Shown one piece after another: positions 8,715 through 18,800 of a DNA stretch of 64,000 nucleotides. The position numbers were made by a program, and so were the translations under genes. Position 1 is the first letter of the stretch. Each line of letters starts with the position of its first letter. Under the pieces are notes generated by a model. It was given only the letters and a program-made list of their open reading frames with translations. It did no database searches and was not told the origin of the DNA. The stretch comes from Pantanalinema sp. GBBB05 (GTDB lineage: Bacteria > Cyanobacteriota > Cyanobacteriia > Leptolyngbyales > Leptolyngbyaceae), in the NCBI GenBank assembly GCA_016743235.1, contig VRZD01000015.1, positions 90,864 to 154,863 on the forward strand, given 5' to 3'.

Positions 8715-10001
8715 GTGAGTAACTACCTGGCTGTTGCCACTGTCACTGCAACGTTGCAACGGATGCTTCAGTCAGTTGTGCAGATTGATGTGGATGGTGC
8801 CCGCGTAACGACTGTGCAACCGGGGCAAATTGGTAGAGGCACACCAGAGACAGGAATCAATCTATTTCTGTATCAAGTTTCGCGCAATCCGGCGTTGAAA
8901 AACTCCGATATGCTGTCTGCCCGGTCTAAAGGCAATCCGGTAAAGCGCCAATCGGTGATTGATTTGTATTACATCATTAGCTGCTACGGCAATGAGGGGG
9001 AATTAGAACCGCAGCGATTGTTAGGCAGTGTAATTCGGACGTTTAGCGATCGCTCTACCTTAACGGCAGAGGCAATTCAAGAAACCATTGCCGACTCCCG
9101 GTTTCGGTTTCTCGCCGAATCGGATTTGGCAGGACAGGTGCAACAAGTGTCAATTACCCCGATGGATTTGAGTTTGGATGACTTATCGAAAGTATGGTCT
9201 ACGTTTTTCCAAGCACCCTATTTGCTGTCGATTACGTACAAGATCACAATGGTCACGATTGAGGGGGAAGAGTCGCTCAGAAAAGCGTTACCTGTGCGAG
9301 ATCGCAGCTTTGGCGGCATTGCGCCCTTCCCGTACCAACCCGTCGTCGATCGGGTCGTGTCTGAGGCTGGTCCCCTAGAGCCAATTCTCGCCACCAGTAC
9401 CCTCCTGATCTCCGGTAAACAGTTTCAGGGTCAAACGACGCAAGTTCGCATTGCTGGGTTTGACTTTACCCCCACCACCGTGAGTGATACTCAAATTACG
9501 CTGGCGCTACCGACCCTCCCGATTGATGGGTTACGAGCCGGTGTCCAGGGTGTCCAAGTGGTTCATCGGCGATCGAGAAGTACCGTGTACACGGACCCCT
9601 CTGGTAGACATCCCAGCGATCAGCAGGTGTTATCGAATGCCGTGCCCATGATTCTGCGTCCAACCATTCAGCAGATTCAGGTAGCGAATGTGCAAGGGCA
9701 AGGAGATGAGTTGCGCTCGGCAACACTGACCGTAGAAGTGGATGTGATGGTGGGGGTGAAACAGCGGGTGGTATTGGTGATGAATGAGTGGTCAATTGAT
9801 CATCCCATGGGGTATCAATTTGAAGCGGATTTGCGTCAGGGGGAGACAACCGCGATCGCGGTGTCCGTTTATGGGGTCAAACCGAGCGAGTATTTGGTGC
9901 GGTTACAGATTGATGGTGCTGAAAGTCTCCTCAGTATTGATAGCGATCCAACTAGTCCTACAGTCAATTGGTATGCCAGCCCGAGAGTGAGCATTGATTA
10001 A
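8715..10001 (+). CDS. eCIS tail terminator, DUF4255/Pvc16 N-domain protein (Cis16-like)
   Basis: A 428-residue protein starting at GTG (MSNYLAVATVTATLQRML). The first ~190 residues match the DUF4255/Pvc16 N-terminal family (TVQPG...GINLFLYQVSRNP, RSKGNPVKRQ, LYYIISCYG, LEPQRLLGS), which caps the distal end of tube and sheath in AFP/PVC particles. Residues ~220-280 look like an IPT/TIG beta-sandwich (EPILATSTLLISGKQFQGQT), followed by more beta-rich sequence. This C-terminal extension is longer than in minimal family members and could face the outside of the particle end. It begins the plus-strand eCIS set. Confidence 0.88.
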   Translation: MSNYLAVATVTATLQRMLQSVVQIDVDGARVTTVQPGQIGRGTPETGINLFLYQVSRNPALKNSDMLSARSKGNPVKRQSVIDLYYIISCYGNEGELEPQRLLGSVIRTFSDRSTLTAEAIQETIADSRFRFLAESDLAGQVQQVSITPMDLSLDDLSKVWSTFFQAPYLLSITYKITMVTIEGEESLRKALPVRDRSFGGIAPFPYQPVVDRVVSEAGPLEPILATSTLLISGKQFQGQTTQVRIAGFDFTPTTVSDTQITLALPTLPIDGLRAGVQGVQVVHRRSRSTVYTDPSGRHPSDQQVLSNAVPMILRPTIQQIQVANVQGQGDELRSATLTVEVDVMVGVKQRVVLVMNEWSIDHPMGYQFEADLRQGETTAIAVSVYGVKPSEYLVRLQIDGAESLLSIDSDPTSPTVNWYASPRVSID

Positions 10002-10038
10002 AGGTGAGCAGCTAGGAATCACAGGGAGAAATCAGCCA

Positions 10039-10266
10039 ATGAGTAATCAGGATGAGATAGAACAACGATTAAATTTGGAACTGGAAATGATTAGCATCAA
10101 TCAATTGCATGAGCTAGGGAATCAAGCGATTCAAATGGGGCTAATTGCAGGTCATGGGTATCGGGGAGGGCAGTACGAAATTCTGCGCCAAGGCGAGTTC
10201 ATACTGCTGCCCCCGAATGAAGCGGAACAGTATCTCAGAGACTTGATCAATCAAGCATCCTCTTGA
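10039..10266 (+). CDS. Small hypothetical protein between Cis16 and Cis15 genes
   Basis: 75 residues from the ATG at 10039, preceded by GGGAG at a normal distance; an upstream TTG in frame (9994) would overlap the previous gene and lacks such a site. Acidic, helical N-terminus (EIEQRLNLELEMISINQL) and a short beta/loop end (GHGYRGGQYEILRQGEFILL). Four bases separate it from the ATPase gene, so it is part of the same transcript. No family recognised; its position suggests a role with the terminator or ATPase. Confidence 0.7.
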   Translation: MSNQDEIEQRLNLELEMISINQLHELGNQAIQMGLIAGHGYRGGQYEILRQGEFILLPPNEAEQYLRDLINQASS

Positions 10267-10270
10267 TCCT

Positions 10271-12220
10271 ATGACCTCTTCTCCTGCCATCACCCCGACC
10301 ACGGCGACCCCTTCCCTAGCCGATGCGATCGCCTATATCCGCCAACGACTGCAACACTATACCTCCCCCGAGCCGGTTACTCTACCCTCTCCACTTTCCT
10401 TACCCCTGCCTGCCTCCCTGGCTCAACTCTGCCACCAGTTCCGCCTGTCTCCGTTTGAGCGCGATATTCTATTGCTCTGTGCTGGGATAGAACTGGATGC
10501 TGACTTTGCCCCCTTATGTGCGATCGCTCAAGCCGATGCCCAGCGACCTTATGCCACATTTAGTTTGGCATTGGTCGTGTTGCCGGAAGCTCATTGGCAT
10601 GCCTTTACCCCGCAAGCCGCTTTACGACGATGGCGATTAGTGGAAGTGGGGGCAGGTAACGCCCTTACCAGCAGTCCCCTGCGCCTGGATGAACAAATTC
10701 TGCACTATTTGATGGGGGATATTCACTTAAATCAGCATCTGGTACAACTCGGAGCGATCGCCCCACCCAATACACCACTCGTTTCCTCTCATCTACAGTT
10801 GGCTGAACAACTGGCTAATACCTGGTATCTCGCTGCCCAAAGTAACTCTACCCTGCCGATCCTGCAACTATGCAGCAAAGATCCCACCAGCCAACGGGCG
10901 ATCGCGGCAGCCGCCTGTGCCCAACTTAACTTGAAGCCTTATTTAGTCTCGGTAACGACTCTACCAACCGATAGCCCTACCCTGCTACAGGTGCAATGTC
11001 TGTGGGAACGGGAATATTGGCTGAATCGCGTCGCAGTCTTACTGGAATGGGATGAGCTGTCACCCACTGATCCGAAATTACCCGCTGCGATCGCCCAATT
11101 CATCGACCTAACGCCAACCCCGATCATCCTGCTTACCCAAACCCGGCAGCGCCAGCATCATCGTCCCTTAGTCACGTTTGAAGCTAGTAGCCCCACCAAA
11201 GCCGAACAACGATCGCTGTGGGAAACGGCACTCAATCCGATCGCCCCCACCCTGAACGGCCAAATTGAACATCTGGTCTCCCATTTTAACTTCAGTGCCG
11301 CTGCCATTCACGCGGCCAGCCTCAAACTGCATATCCATACCACCCATGAGACCGCACCTGCTCATACCCAACTCTGGCAGATTTGTCGGACTCAATCTCG
11401 CCCCCGGTTAGATGAGCTAGCGCAACGGATTGAAGCCAGCGTCACCTGGGAGGATCTGGTACTCCCCGAGCAAGAACGGCAGGTGTTACGGGATGTGGCA
11501 ATTCAACTCAAGCATCGGACTCAGGTGTATGAACAGTGGGGCTTTGGCGATCGTGGTCAACGCGGGCTAGGCATTAGCGCCCTGTTTGCCGGAGCCAGTG
11601 GCACAGGTAAAACGCTGGCTGCCGAAGTGTTGGCGAATGAATTGCAGTTAGATTTATATCGGATTGATTTGAGTGCCGTTGTCAGCAAGTACATTGGCGA
11701 AACCGAGAAAAACTTAGGTCGCGTGTTTGATGCGGCTGATGTCAGTGGGGTAATTTTGTTGTTCGATGAAGCCGATTCTCTATTTGGCAAACGATCGGAG
11801 GTGAAGGACTCCCACGATCGCTACGCCAATATGGAAGTTAGCTATCTCCTGCAACGGATGGAAGCCTATCGCGGTTTAGCGATTCTGACGACGAATTTGA
11901 AAGGCTCGATCGACCAGGCATTTCTGCGCCGAATTCGCTTCATTGTGCAATTCCCCTTCCCAGATGCCACTCAACGCGCCGAAATCTGGAGACGCGTATT
12001 CCCCAAACAAACGCCCACTCAAGACTTAGATCCCGTCAAACTAGCTAAACTCAACATTGCTGGAGGCAACATTCGCAACATTGCCCTAAATGCCGCCTTT
12101 ATTGCTGCTGCCGACAACCAACCGATTCAAATGACGCACCTGTTGCAAGCCGCTCGTAGCGAATACGTCAAATTGGAACGCCCCCTTACCGATGCCGAAG
12201 TCAAGGGGTGGGTGGGCTAA
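10271..12220 (+). CDS. eCIS AAA+ ATPase (Cis15-like)
   Basis: A 649-residue AAA+ ATPase of the AFP15/PVC15 kind. The N-terminal ~400 residues are a variable alpha-helical domain. The AAA module follows: Walker A GASGTGKT at about residue 441, Walker B ILLFDEADSLFG at about residue 497, sensor-1 region LTTNLKGSID and the arginine-finger segment FLRRIRFIV. The C-terminal lid contains AGGNIRNIALNAAF. The family is needed for particle assembly or cargo handling, though its exact step is not settled. It closes the cis16-small gene-cis15 set and precedes the cargo genes. Confidence 0.92.
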   Translation: MTSSPAITPTTATPSLADAIAYIRQRLQHYTSPEPVTLPSPLSLPLPASLAQLCHQFRLSPFERDILLLCAGIELDADFAPLCAIAQADAQRPYATFSLALVVLPEAHWHAFTPQAALRRWRLVEVGAGNALTSSPLRLDEQILHYLMGDIHLNQHLVQLGAIAPPNTPLVSSHLQLAEQLANTWYLAAQSNSTLPILQLCSKDPTSQRAIAAAACAQLNLKPYLVSVTTLPTDSPTLLQVQCLWEREYWLNRVAVLLEWDELSPTDPKLPAAIAQFIDLTPTPIILLTQTRQRQHHRPLVTFEASSPTKAEQRSLWETALNPIAPTLNGQIEHLVSHFNFSAAAIHAASLKLHIHTTHETAPAHTQLWQICRTQSRPRLDELAQRIEASVTWEDLVLPEQERQVLRDVAIQLKHRTQVYEQWGFGDRGQRGLGISALFAGASGTGKTLAAEVLANELQLDLYRIDLSAVVSKYIGETEKNLGRVFDAADVSGVILLFDEADSLFGKRSEVKDSHDRYANMEVSYLLQRMEAYRGLAILTTNLKGSIDQAFLRRIRFIVQFPFPDATQRAEIWRRVFPKQTPTQDLDPVKLAKLNIAGGNIRNIALNAAFIAAADNQPIQMTHLLQAARSEYVKLERPLTDAEVKGWVG

Positions 12221-12317
12221 AGCGATCTGATACATTTCGTAATTTGTTCCTCTCTAAAAAATCAGCCATACTGACTTCAGAATGATTTAATCTCTTGACT
12301 GCGTTGGAGACTTCCCT

Positions 12318-14624
12318 ATGGCTTCGCGATCGCGCCTGCGCAAAAAAGTGGCTCCCGAATTTACGCCAGCTCCGACCCAGAATGTGGTGCAATCGCGACC
12401 TTTCGCTCCATCCACCCAAGCCAACCCTACTCCGACGATTGCCGATGTCCAGGCTCAGCTAGACCATGCTCAACACTTCGGGCATCATCTCGCCAACTAT
12501 GCTCAGCCTCAGTCTACTCCTATCATCCAAACCAAACTCACGATCGGTGCTCCCGGAGACAAGTACGAACAGGAAGCCGATCGGGTAGCAGGACAAGTCG
12601 TACAACAATTGCACTCACCCCAAGTAGAGTCACCTCATGGGCAGCGATCGGTGCAACGAGAATCAGCACCGGAAGAAGACGAACTCCAGATGCAACCCTT
12701 GGCAGATCAAATCCAACGGGAGGAGATGCCCGAAGAAGATGAACTGCAAATGAAACCGATGTTGCAACTGCAAGGGGGCGGAGCCGTTGCCGCTACAACT
12801 GAATTAGAAAGTGCGATTCAGCAATCCCGTAGCAGTGGACAACCGTTGGCAGAATCCATCCGTCAACCGATGGAACACGCCTTTGGCGGAGTTGATTTTA
12901 GTGGCGTCAAAGTCCACACGGATGCTCAGTCCGATCAGTTAAATCGCTCCATCCAGGCAAAAGCTTTTACCAATGGGCAAGATGTCTTCTTTCGCCAAGG
13001 AGCCTACCAGCCAGAGAACCGAGGGGGTCAGCAACTACTTGCTCATGAGTTGACCCACGTAGTTCAGCAAACGAATGGGCAAGTAAAACGATTATTGCAA
13101 CCCTCGGTCGTCAAAACACCTTCAGCCCTAGTGGATGATGAGGTACACCAAGCTAAAGACTCGACGCCAGAGACCAAACACGCCATAGCCTCTACAGTTA
13201 TCCAGCGAGAATGGGAATCTTCATCCGAAGATTCCAATATTCAGGTATCAAATGACTACGAAAGTAAAGGATTTGTCTGGTACTACAACCAGCAGACCCA
13301 AATGATGTTCTATAAAACGTTGCCCAACCTATTGAAAACTGTCAAGGATAAGCAACATAGGACACAGATCGAGCAGTATGCAGGAACTCCCCATACCTAT
13401 CAGCAATGGCTGGAGTATGGTTGGGGATCGCAAGGACAGTCACAACCTATATCTCCACCAGTGGAGCAGAAAGAACCGAAAACACCAAAAGACTACAGTG
13501 GTGTTACGGCTGGAGTAGAGCAGGAAATCACTGCCGGTGGTTTTAAGGTTAATACGGTGGCCAGAGGTCGGTTAGGTAAGGTCGTCCGAATCGGTGGAGA
13601 TCAGGGAACGTTAGTCGAATTTGAGACGGACATGGCAAGCAGTACGGAAAAGGATGTATATACGCTCGAATTTAAGACTACACCATGCTCCTTAGACGAC
13701 CCAGAAGGTTTGCAACTCCGTAGCGCTGCCCAAAAATTCCTGGTTGCTGAGATTCGAGCTGCCGCAGGAAAGGGGAAAGGTCAACTAAAGAACAAACCAT
13801 CGGACACAGTTGAGCTTAAAGTTGATAGAGCCAACTTCGCTATCATAAATCCGAAATCTAAGATGAGTTTTGGCAATCAGCTCACAATGGGAGTCAAATC
13901 TACCGATCTGTTAGGAGCAGCGACGAAGGCTACTGGAGATTTCAAACCCAGTATGACGGATGTGACAATTAAAGATACTAAGAAAGAGGGTGAGCAATCT
14001 AAAGGAGATCAGGCGGCAAAGTTAATACTTATCGCAGCGAATTGGTTCAAATACCCACTCTCTGAGCCGTTAATGACAGCCTTCAAAGGGGCCAACAAAG
14101 AGAATGAGAATCAAGGTAAGGACGATGCAGCCGCTTGCTATAACCTGCTCGCTCAGTTAGTAATGTTCATGTCAGATCAGATGATGGAGATTGCCGCGAA
14201 GGCTGAGAAACAGTCAATCCAAAAGGGTACATCCTCAGAAAGCGAGAAACCACTACCTAAGACCGGAGAGGAACTTGGAAAAACTGTGATCAACGATGAA
14301 GGCTTTCCTATCCTTGATACATCATTGCCAATCTATAAGAATGCGTTTGGAACTTTGCCCAAGACATCCCCAATGCAGTGGCTAAAGGTTCTTCCGGGGG
14401 GATGGCAAACTATAGTTCGGCAGGCAGTAGGTACTCCCCCCAGCCAAAATAAAGCTCCTGCGAATGTCTATGCTTCTGTTTGGAAGTTTATCCAGCAAGG
14501 GCAGGCGCTCGCGGGACACCCAATTCCCCTTTTCACTATCCAGGGAGATAATGCTGTAGCATTTGAGTTTCGGAGCTTTCCCAGCACTGAAGAAAGTTTG
14601 AAAAATCTCAAATACACAGAGTGA
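12318..14624 (+). CDS. Putative eCIS effector 1: leader, DUF4157 domain, unknown C-terminal domain
   Basis: A 768-residue protein with four parts. Residues 1-~95 are the leader shared with the other cargo genes (MASRSRLRKK, then HFGHHLANYA and IGAPGDKYEQEADRVAGQVV). Residues ~115-150 hold two acidic-hydrophobic motifs (EEDELQMQP, EEDELQMKP). The DUF4157 eCIS core domain follows with HELTH at 243-247. After a linker, residues ~395-768 contain GVEQEITAGG, VEFETDMAS, YTLEFKTTPCSLDD, NQLTMGVKS and a final AVAFEFRSFP. This alternation of acidic beta-strand motifs vaguely recalls amidoligase/glutamine-synthetase-type folds, but I do not claim that function. GGAG lies before the ATG. The DUF4157 domain is associated with eCIS cargo in published surveys; toxicity is inferred. 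Confidence 0.8.
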   Translation: MASRSRLRKKVAPEFTPAPTQNVVQSRPFAPSTQANPTPTIADVQAQLDHAQHFGHHLANYAQPQSTPIIQTKLTIGAPGDKYEQEADRVAGQVVQQLHSPQVESPHGQRSVQRESAPEEDELQMQPLADQIQREEMPEEDELQMKPMLQLQGGGAVAATTELESAIQQSRSSGQPLAESIRQPMEHAFGGVDFSGVKVHTDAQSDQLNRSIQAKAFTNGQDVFFRQGAYQPENRGGQQLLAHELTHVVQQTNGQVKRLLQPSVVKTPSALVDDEVHQAKDSTPETKHAIASTVIQREWESSSEDSNIQVSNDYESKGFVWYYNQQTQMMFYKTLPNLLKTVKDKQHRTQIEQYAGTPHTYQQWLEYGWGSQGQSQPISPPVEQKEPKTPKDYSGVTAGVEQEITAGGFKVNTVARGRLGKVVRIGGDQGTLVEFETDMASSTEKDVYTLEFKTTPCSLDDPEGLQLRSAAQKFLVAEIRAAAGKGKGQLKNKPSDTVELKVDRANFAIINPKSKMSFGNQLTMGVKSTDLLGAATKATGDFKPSMTDVTIKDTKKEGEQSKGDQAAKLILIAANWFKYPLSEPLMTAFKGANKENENQGKDDAAACYNLLAQLVMFMSDQMMEIAAKAEKQSIQKGTSSESEKPLPKTGEELGKTVINDEGFPILDTSLPIYKNAFGTLPKTSPMQWLKVLPGGWQTIVRQAVGTPPSQNKAPANVYASVWKFIQQGQALAGHPIPLFTIQGDNAVAFEFRSFPSTEESLKNLKYTE

Positions 14625-14638
14625 CAAGTATATAGACA

Positions 14639-14665
14639 CTGAACCTTCGGCCGGCATAGGTTCAG
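14639..14665 (+). terminator. Hairpin just after effector 1 (possible terminator without U-tract)
   Basis: CTGAACCT and AGGTTCAG form a perfect 8-bp stem around an 11-base loop, 15 bp after the stop codon. The bases that follow are A-rich rather than T-rich, so classic intrinsic termination is doubtful; it may protect the mRNA 3' end. Confidence 0.4.
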
Positions 14666-14920
14666 AAAAAAGCTACTTACTGATTTCAGTGCGATCGCCA
14701 CTCTGATCGGGTGCATTCTTGGTCACAATTTCTGTTCTCTGACAACTTCATCTTGGGAAATGCACTATCCATAATCTTGCTCTGATCATTCTTAACCGTG
14801 TGTTACCAAATTCCAGACCCAAGACGAGCTCTGGTGGCAAGGGCGATCGTTGACAATAGTAAAGGTATGAGATGTAAGAGAGGGGGCGATCTCGCCTCTC
14901 AAAGTATACAAATGTTGCCG

Positions 14921-15024
14921 TCAAGAACCTTAGATAAAAGTAACAAATCTGTATTTGCAACAAGTTTAAGTTGAGTCACCTCGTACACTACTGGATAGTG
15001 GTTTCCAATCTCTAGGGGGAATGT
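14921..15024 (+). repeat. Conserved effector 5' block, copy A
   Basis: About 104 bp that match the blocks before effectors 3 and 4 (26065-26168, 27735-27838): TCAAGAA...AGTAACAAATCTGTA, GTTTAAGTTGAGTCACCTC, then the inverted repeat CACTA-CTGGA-TAGTG at 14986-15000 and the ribosome-binding stretch TAGGGGGAATGT. It now leads only into a truncated reading frame. Confidence 0.8.
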
Positions 15025-15087
15025 ATGGGAGCACGATCGCACCTTCACAAACAAGTGTCTCCCAAATTAATATCAGCTCCTATCTAG
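15025..15087 (+). pseudogene. Decayed eCIS effector leader (remnant of a fifth cargo gene)
   Basis: Behind conserved block A, an ATG opens a 20-codon frame, MGARSHLHKQVSPKLISAPI, ending at TAG 15085-15087. It aligns with the first residues of effectors 2 and 4 (MGTRSHGQAKSP, MGTRSHHQSKSA) and then stops; nothing like the rest of the leader follows. The simplest reading is a cargo gene that lost everything beyond its first codons while its control region survived. Confidence 0.7.
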
Positions 15088-15177
15088 TCCGATCGCTCCT
15101 CTAGACTACTTTTGTCAAAAAATACTTTGGGCGATCGCACGATACATCAGTAGACTTCGATATTTGCTGCAAAGCTT

Positions 15178-15405
15178 CAAGCATTTCTTATGAATGCTCG
15201 ATCGTTTGTTGCAAAGCTTCCAGCATTTTCTATAAATGCTTATCCATTAGTTATAAAACCTCAAGCGTTTCTTATGAATGCTCGATCGTTTGTTGCAAAG
15301 CTTCCAGCATTTTCTATAAATGCTTATCCATTAGTTATAAAACCTCAAGCATTTCTTATGAATGCTCGATCGTTTGTTACTCGGCTTACAGCATTTCTAG
15401 CTTGA
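15178..15405. repeat. Tandem 84-bp (2 x 42-bp) repeat with internal hairpins
   Basis: Units start at about 15181, 15265 and 15349, an exact 84-bp period over ~2.7 copies. Each unit is made of two diverged 42-bp halves. Each half has its own inverted repeat: AGCATT-TCTTATG-AATGCT and AGCATTT-TCTAT-AAATGCT. Because 42 is a multiple of three, a 71-codon frame stays open by chance; its 14-residue periodicity has no other coding support. Confidence 0.85.
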
Positions 15406-15703
15406 GTACAAATCCACATTAGTTTGGTTGGATGCTTGGTAACTCACGTTAAAGTGATCGTGACTCTAGGTCTAATCGTTATTGGTTCTCAAGGACGATC
15501 GCTAACTGATCTCAGCTCATCGGTGGCAATAGGATGAGTCTAAGTAGGTTAGATGTGATTGGGATTGAGCAGCACGTTCAGTCACTTGGTCACCCATGAT
15601 GCGATTACTGAGCTAATTGATACCTTGAGAGAGCTCACTATCGTTAGCTTGACCGTGAGACCGCCCCTTCCAGACAATGCAGTCAGAAATGCTAATGTTC
15701 TGG

Positions 15704-15810
15704 TCAAGATTTTTAGACAAACGTAAAAATTCGCTCTTAGTAGTGAATTCAGGATGAGTTCGCCCATACACTGCTAAACAGGGTTTTCTACTGAGCAGGG
15801 TAAAAGGGTT
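15704..15810 (+). repeat. Conserved effector 5' block, diverged copy B
   Basis: Immediately before effector 2. TCAAGATTTTTAGACAAACG, AGTTCGCCCATACACTGCTA and the following bases align with copies C and D, but with many changes; the CACTA/TAGTG inverted repeat is no longer intact. It ends in AAAGGG close to the ATG at 15811. Confidence 0.6.
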
Positions 15811-18800
15811 ATGGGAACGCGATCGCACGGTCAAGCAAAATCGCCTTCAGAATCCAGCGCTACTCCTCCTCAAACTACTCTGCAACCGCATTCTTTTAAC
15901 CAGCCTGCTCCAGCTGAGTCAGTTCCTACGCTGGAAGATCTACACATCCAGTTGGAACAGGCCCAACGCGGCGGGCATCATCTGAGCAATTTCGCCGCCG
16001 CTCAGCCGGAACCTCCACCTCCTAATATCCAAACCAAACTCGCTATTGGGGCTCCCGGCGACAAGTACGAACAGGAAGCCGATCGGGTCGCTCAACAAGT
16101 GGTGCAACAGATCAAAGTACCCAAGTTCGATCGCCCCCAGTCTGGGCAAGTAGTCCAACAAGAACCAATTGCCAAGCACCATGATTTGCAACTCAAGCCT
16201 GTACTCCAACGGGAGGATGAGCAGGAGGAAGATGAGTTGCAGCGATCGATGTATCCAGGAGAGCGGTTATTAACCACTAGTGAATCCCTAGGGATGTCAC
16301 AGTTTCACCCGGAAGTACCGCAGAAGACCTATGATCTGCAACTGAAGCCAATGCCGCAAGCAGAATGTTTAGCTAAGGCGAGCGAAGCATCTCAGTGGGC
16401 AGCACAACTAGCGGATACGATGGTTCAGACCCAGATTGAATCACTCGCAGTAGGCGATCGTCCTCACAGCACAGATTTGCAAATGAAGCCCCTACCAACC
16501 TCGCTCCAGCGAGAGGCGATCGATGAGGAAGAAGAGTTGCAAATGAAACCCGCTCGATCTCGGGGTGTTATGGTGGGTGATGCGTCTACCGATTTAGAGT
16601 CCGCCATTAACAGCGCCAGAGGTAGTGGACAACCCTTAGATCCTGGACTTCAACAGCAGATGGGGCAGGCGATGGGAGCCGATTTTCGGGGGGTGACAGT
16701 GCATACGGATGCCACCGCCGATCGCCTTAACCAATCGATCCAGGCAAAAGCCTTCACCACGGGGCAAGATATTTTCTTTAGAGGCGGAGCCTACAACCCA
16801 GGCAGCCGTGATGGGCAGGAGTTGATTGCCCATGAGCTGACCCATGTAGTGCAGCAACAACAATCAAAGATACAAAGGCAAGACACAGCCTTAGAAACCG
16901 CTAAAAAAAGACACATAGCAGATATAGATGAATCCCAAAAAGATAGACGTGGAAAACTTGACGGAGCATTCAAGGAAAAAAACTTTTTCGGAATGAAGTC
17001 TGTGTCTTTTAAGAAAGTAGCGGATTTGCTTTATGGGCTTGTTGGACTTGAGCAGAAAGAAAAAGAAGCTCTTAATCAAAACATAAAAAAAACATTTGGA
17101 GATGGCTCTTGGAAAACAAAATATCTAGCTTCCATTGTTGAAAAAGGGCAACCATCACGAACGATGAAACTCGCCTTAGCAATAGGATTAGTGACTGGAG
17201 ATTCTGGTGATAAAAAAGAGGCATTAAGAATTATTGAAGAGAAGGAGTGGGAAACAAACGATCAAAAGGAATATAAGGACAACAAAAAGGCTATAGAAGA
17301 TAAAATCAGGAGTACGTTTAACTTAGAAACATTAAGGCAGATTGAAAACTTTTTTGCTGCAAAAGAGAATCCAGTACTAGCAAAAGAAATAAACTATTTA
17401 GTTTCAATTATTAATCAGCGTTATCATCTAGCCCAAAAAACAAATGTCACAAAGTTGATTGATGGTGTTAAAGGCTGGATTGCTAAAGTCAGTCCACAGA
17501 CTCGTCAACAAACCAAAGGTAACAAGGAAGTCAACAATGCGCTGGACAGACTCGAACTTAAACAGTGGGATAAAGACTATTTGATAGCCTTAATTAGCGG
17601 CAATTCTGTCAACCTAAAAACTGTCAACTTGAATAAAGAAGATGTAGACAAACCAGAAGAAGCTTGGAAATTAGAGCAGGAGTTTTTAACAGAAGACAAG
17701 AAGAAAGAGAGCCAAGACACGCAAAAGAAGGCATCTAACTTTGCAGCAGTTAACGACTTGCATGCTCTCTTAACGCGTGAGATAAGTAAGTTTAAGGGCG
17801 TTTTTTCGGATAGGCAAAGAAGAAAAGGCATTTTGGGACGTGGTCAATATAAACACACAAAGCTAACGACGCAAATTGCGGCCATGTCTGGAGAGCAGAA
17901 AAAACTATTTCTTGAAACTTCGCCACTAGACGAGTTGGAAAAGAAATTGCAAGAAGCTGGCTTTGAGGAAAAAGATGTCGCTGATATTAAGAAACAATTC
18001 AGCGTTGCTAATACAACTCCGGATCAAGAACTGGGTTCTAATTATCGGGATCTGGTAAAGCTGATTGGAGATCCTGGTGAATTTAAGAGCAGCAGCTTTC
18101 CCAAAAAGGCATTTAGTATTATCGCTCGCTTAACCCAAGATGAGCTTTATCAGGTAAGAAGTGATGCCGACGTTTGGAAGAATTTAAAGAACAAATGTGA
18201 AAAAGGAGATAAAGGGCCTAGTATTTTAGGCGTATTTGGGCTGAGCAAATGGAGCGATGAACTTAAAAAAGATGGCAATGAAAAAGATAACAAGGGTGAA
18301 TATAACCCAAGTCACTGGGCAACTTTAATCAATTATGCCATTGATAAGCATACCAATATCGCTGGTGACGTGAACCTTCTTACCATTAAATCGGGTCACC
18401 TGGCTGAGCTAATGCAACACGCTCAAACAGCTGGGAAAAAGGTTGTTGCCAGCCAAAATTTGAACAAAGGCTTTAAAGAATTCACTGACAAAGTTTGGCA
18501 AGATGTTACTGATAGACATAAAGCCTATCTCAAGGGTTCAAGTCGGCGTGAAGCAGTTCATTATTTAAAAGAACTGAGTCTGAAGTTTGAGGGAGGAACA
18601 GAAATTAAAGCTGAAGACCGGATTGACTTGGCAATGCGATGGGGCAAAACCCATGAGCAAGAAATTACTCGTATCATTGAAGACAGTTCCGGTGAGCAGT
18701 TAAAAGGTTTATCCAATTTTGATGACTTTTCTGGCAAATGGAAGATTAGAGGAGATGGCTACAACGAGTTAAGTGCTCTTCAAAAAGAATTGAAAAAAGC

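Larger units (their letters stand above)
14666..15810. other. 1.1-kb non-coding stretch with decayed effector 5' end and tandem repeats
   Basis: No credible complete gene lies here. It holds a degraded leader copy (14921-15087), a 42/84-bp tandem repeat block (15178-15405), several HIP1 sites, and a diverged copy of the conserved effector 5' block just before effector 2. The small open frames across it have no ribosome-binding sites or family features. It looks like a scar of cargo-gene turnover. Confidence 0.6.

Noticed and set aside
15190..15405. 71-codon plus-strand frame over the tandem repeat
   Set aside because: Open only because the repeat period is a multiple of three; no ribosome-binding site, no family features, and neighbouring DNA is non-coding.
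15178..15405. CRISPR array
   Set aside because: The units are contiguous tandem copies with no unique spacers between short repeats, and no cas genes are in the window.
15582..15834. Two overlapping minus-strand frames before effector 2
   Set aside because: They lie in the diverged control block and gap, without family features or a start signal.
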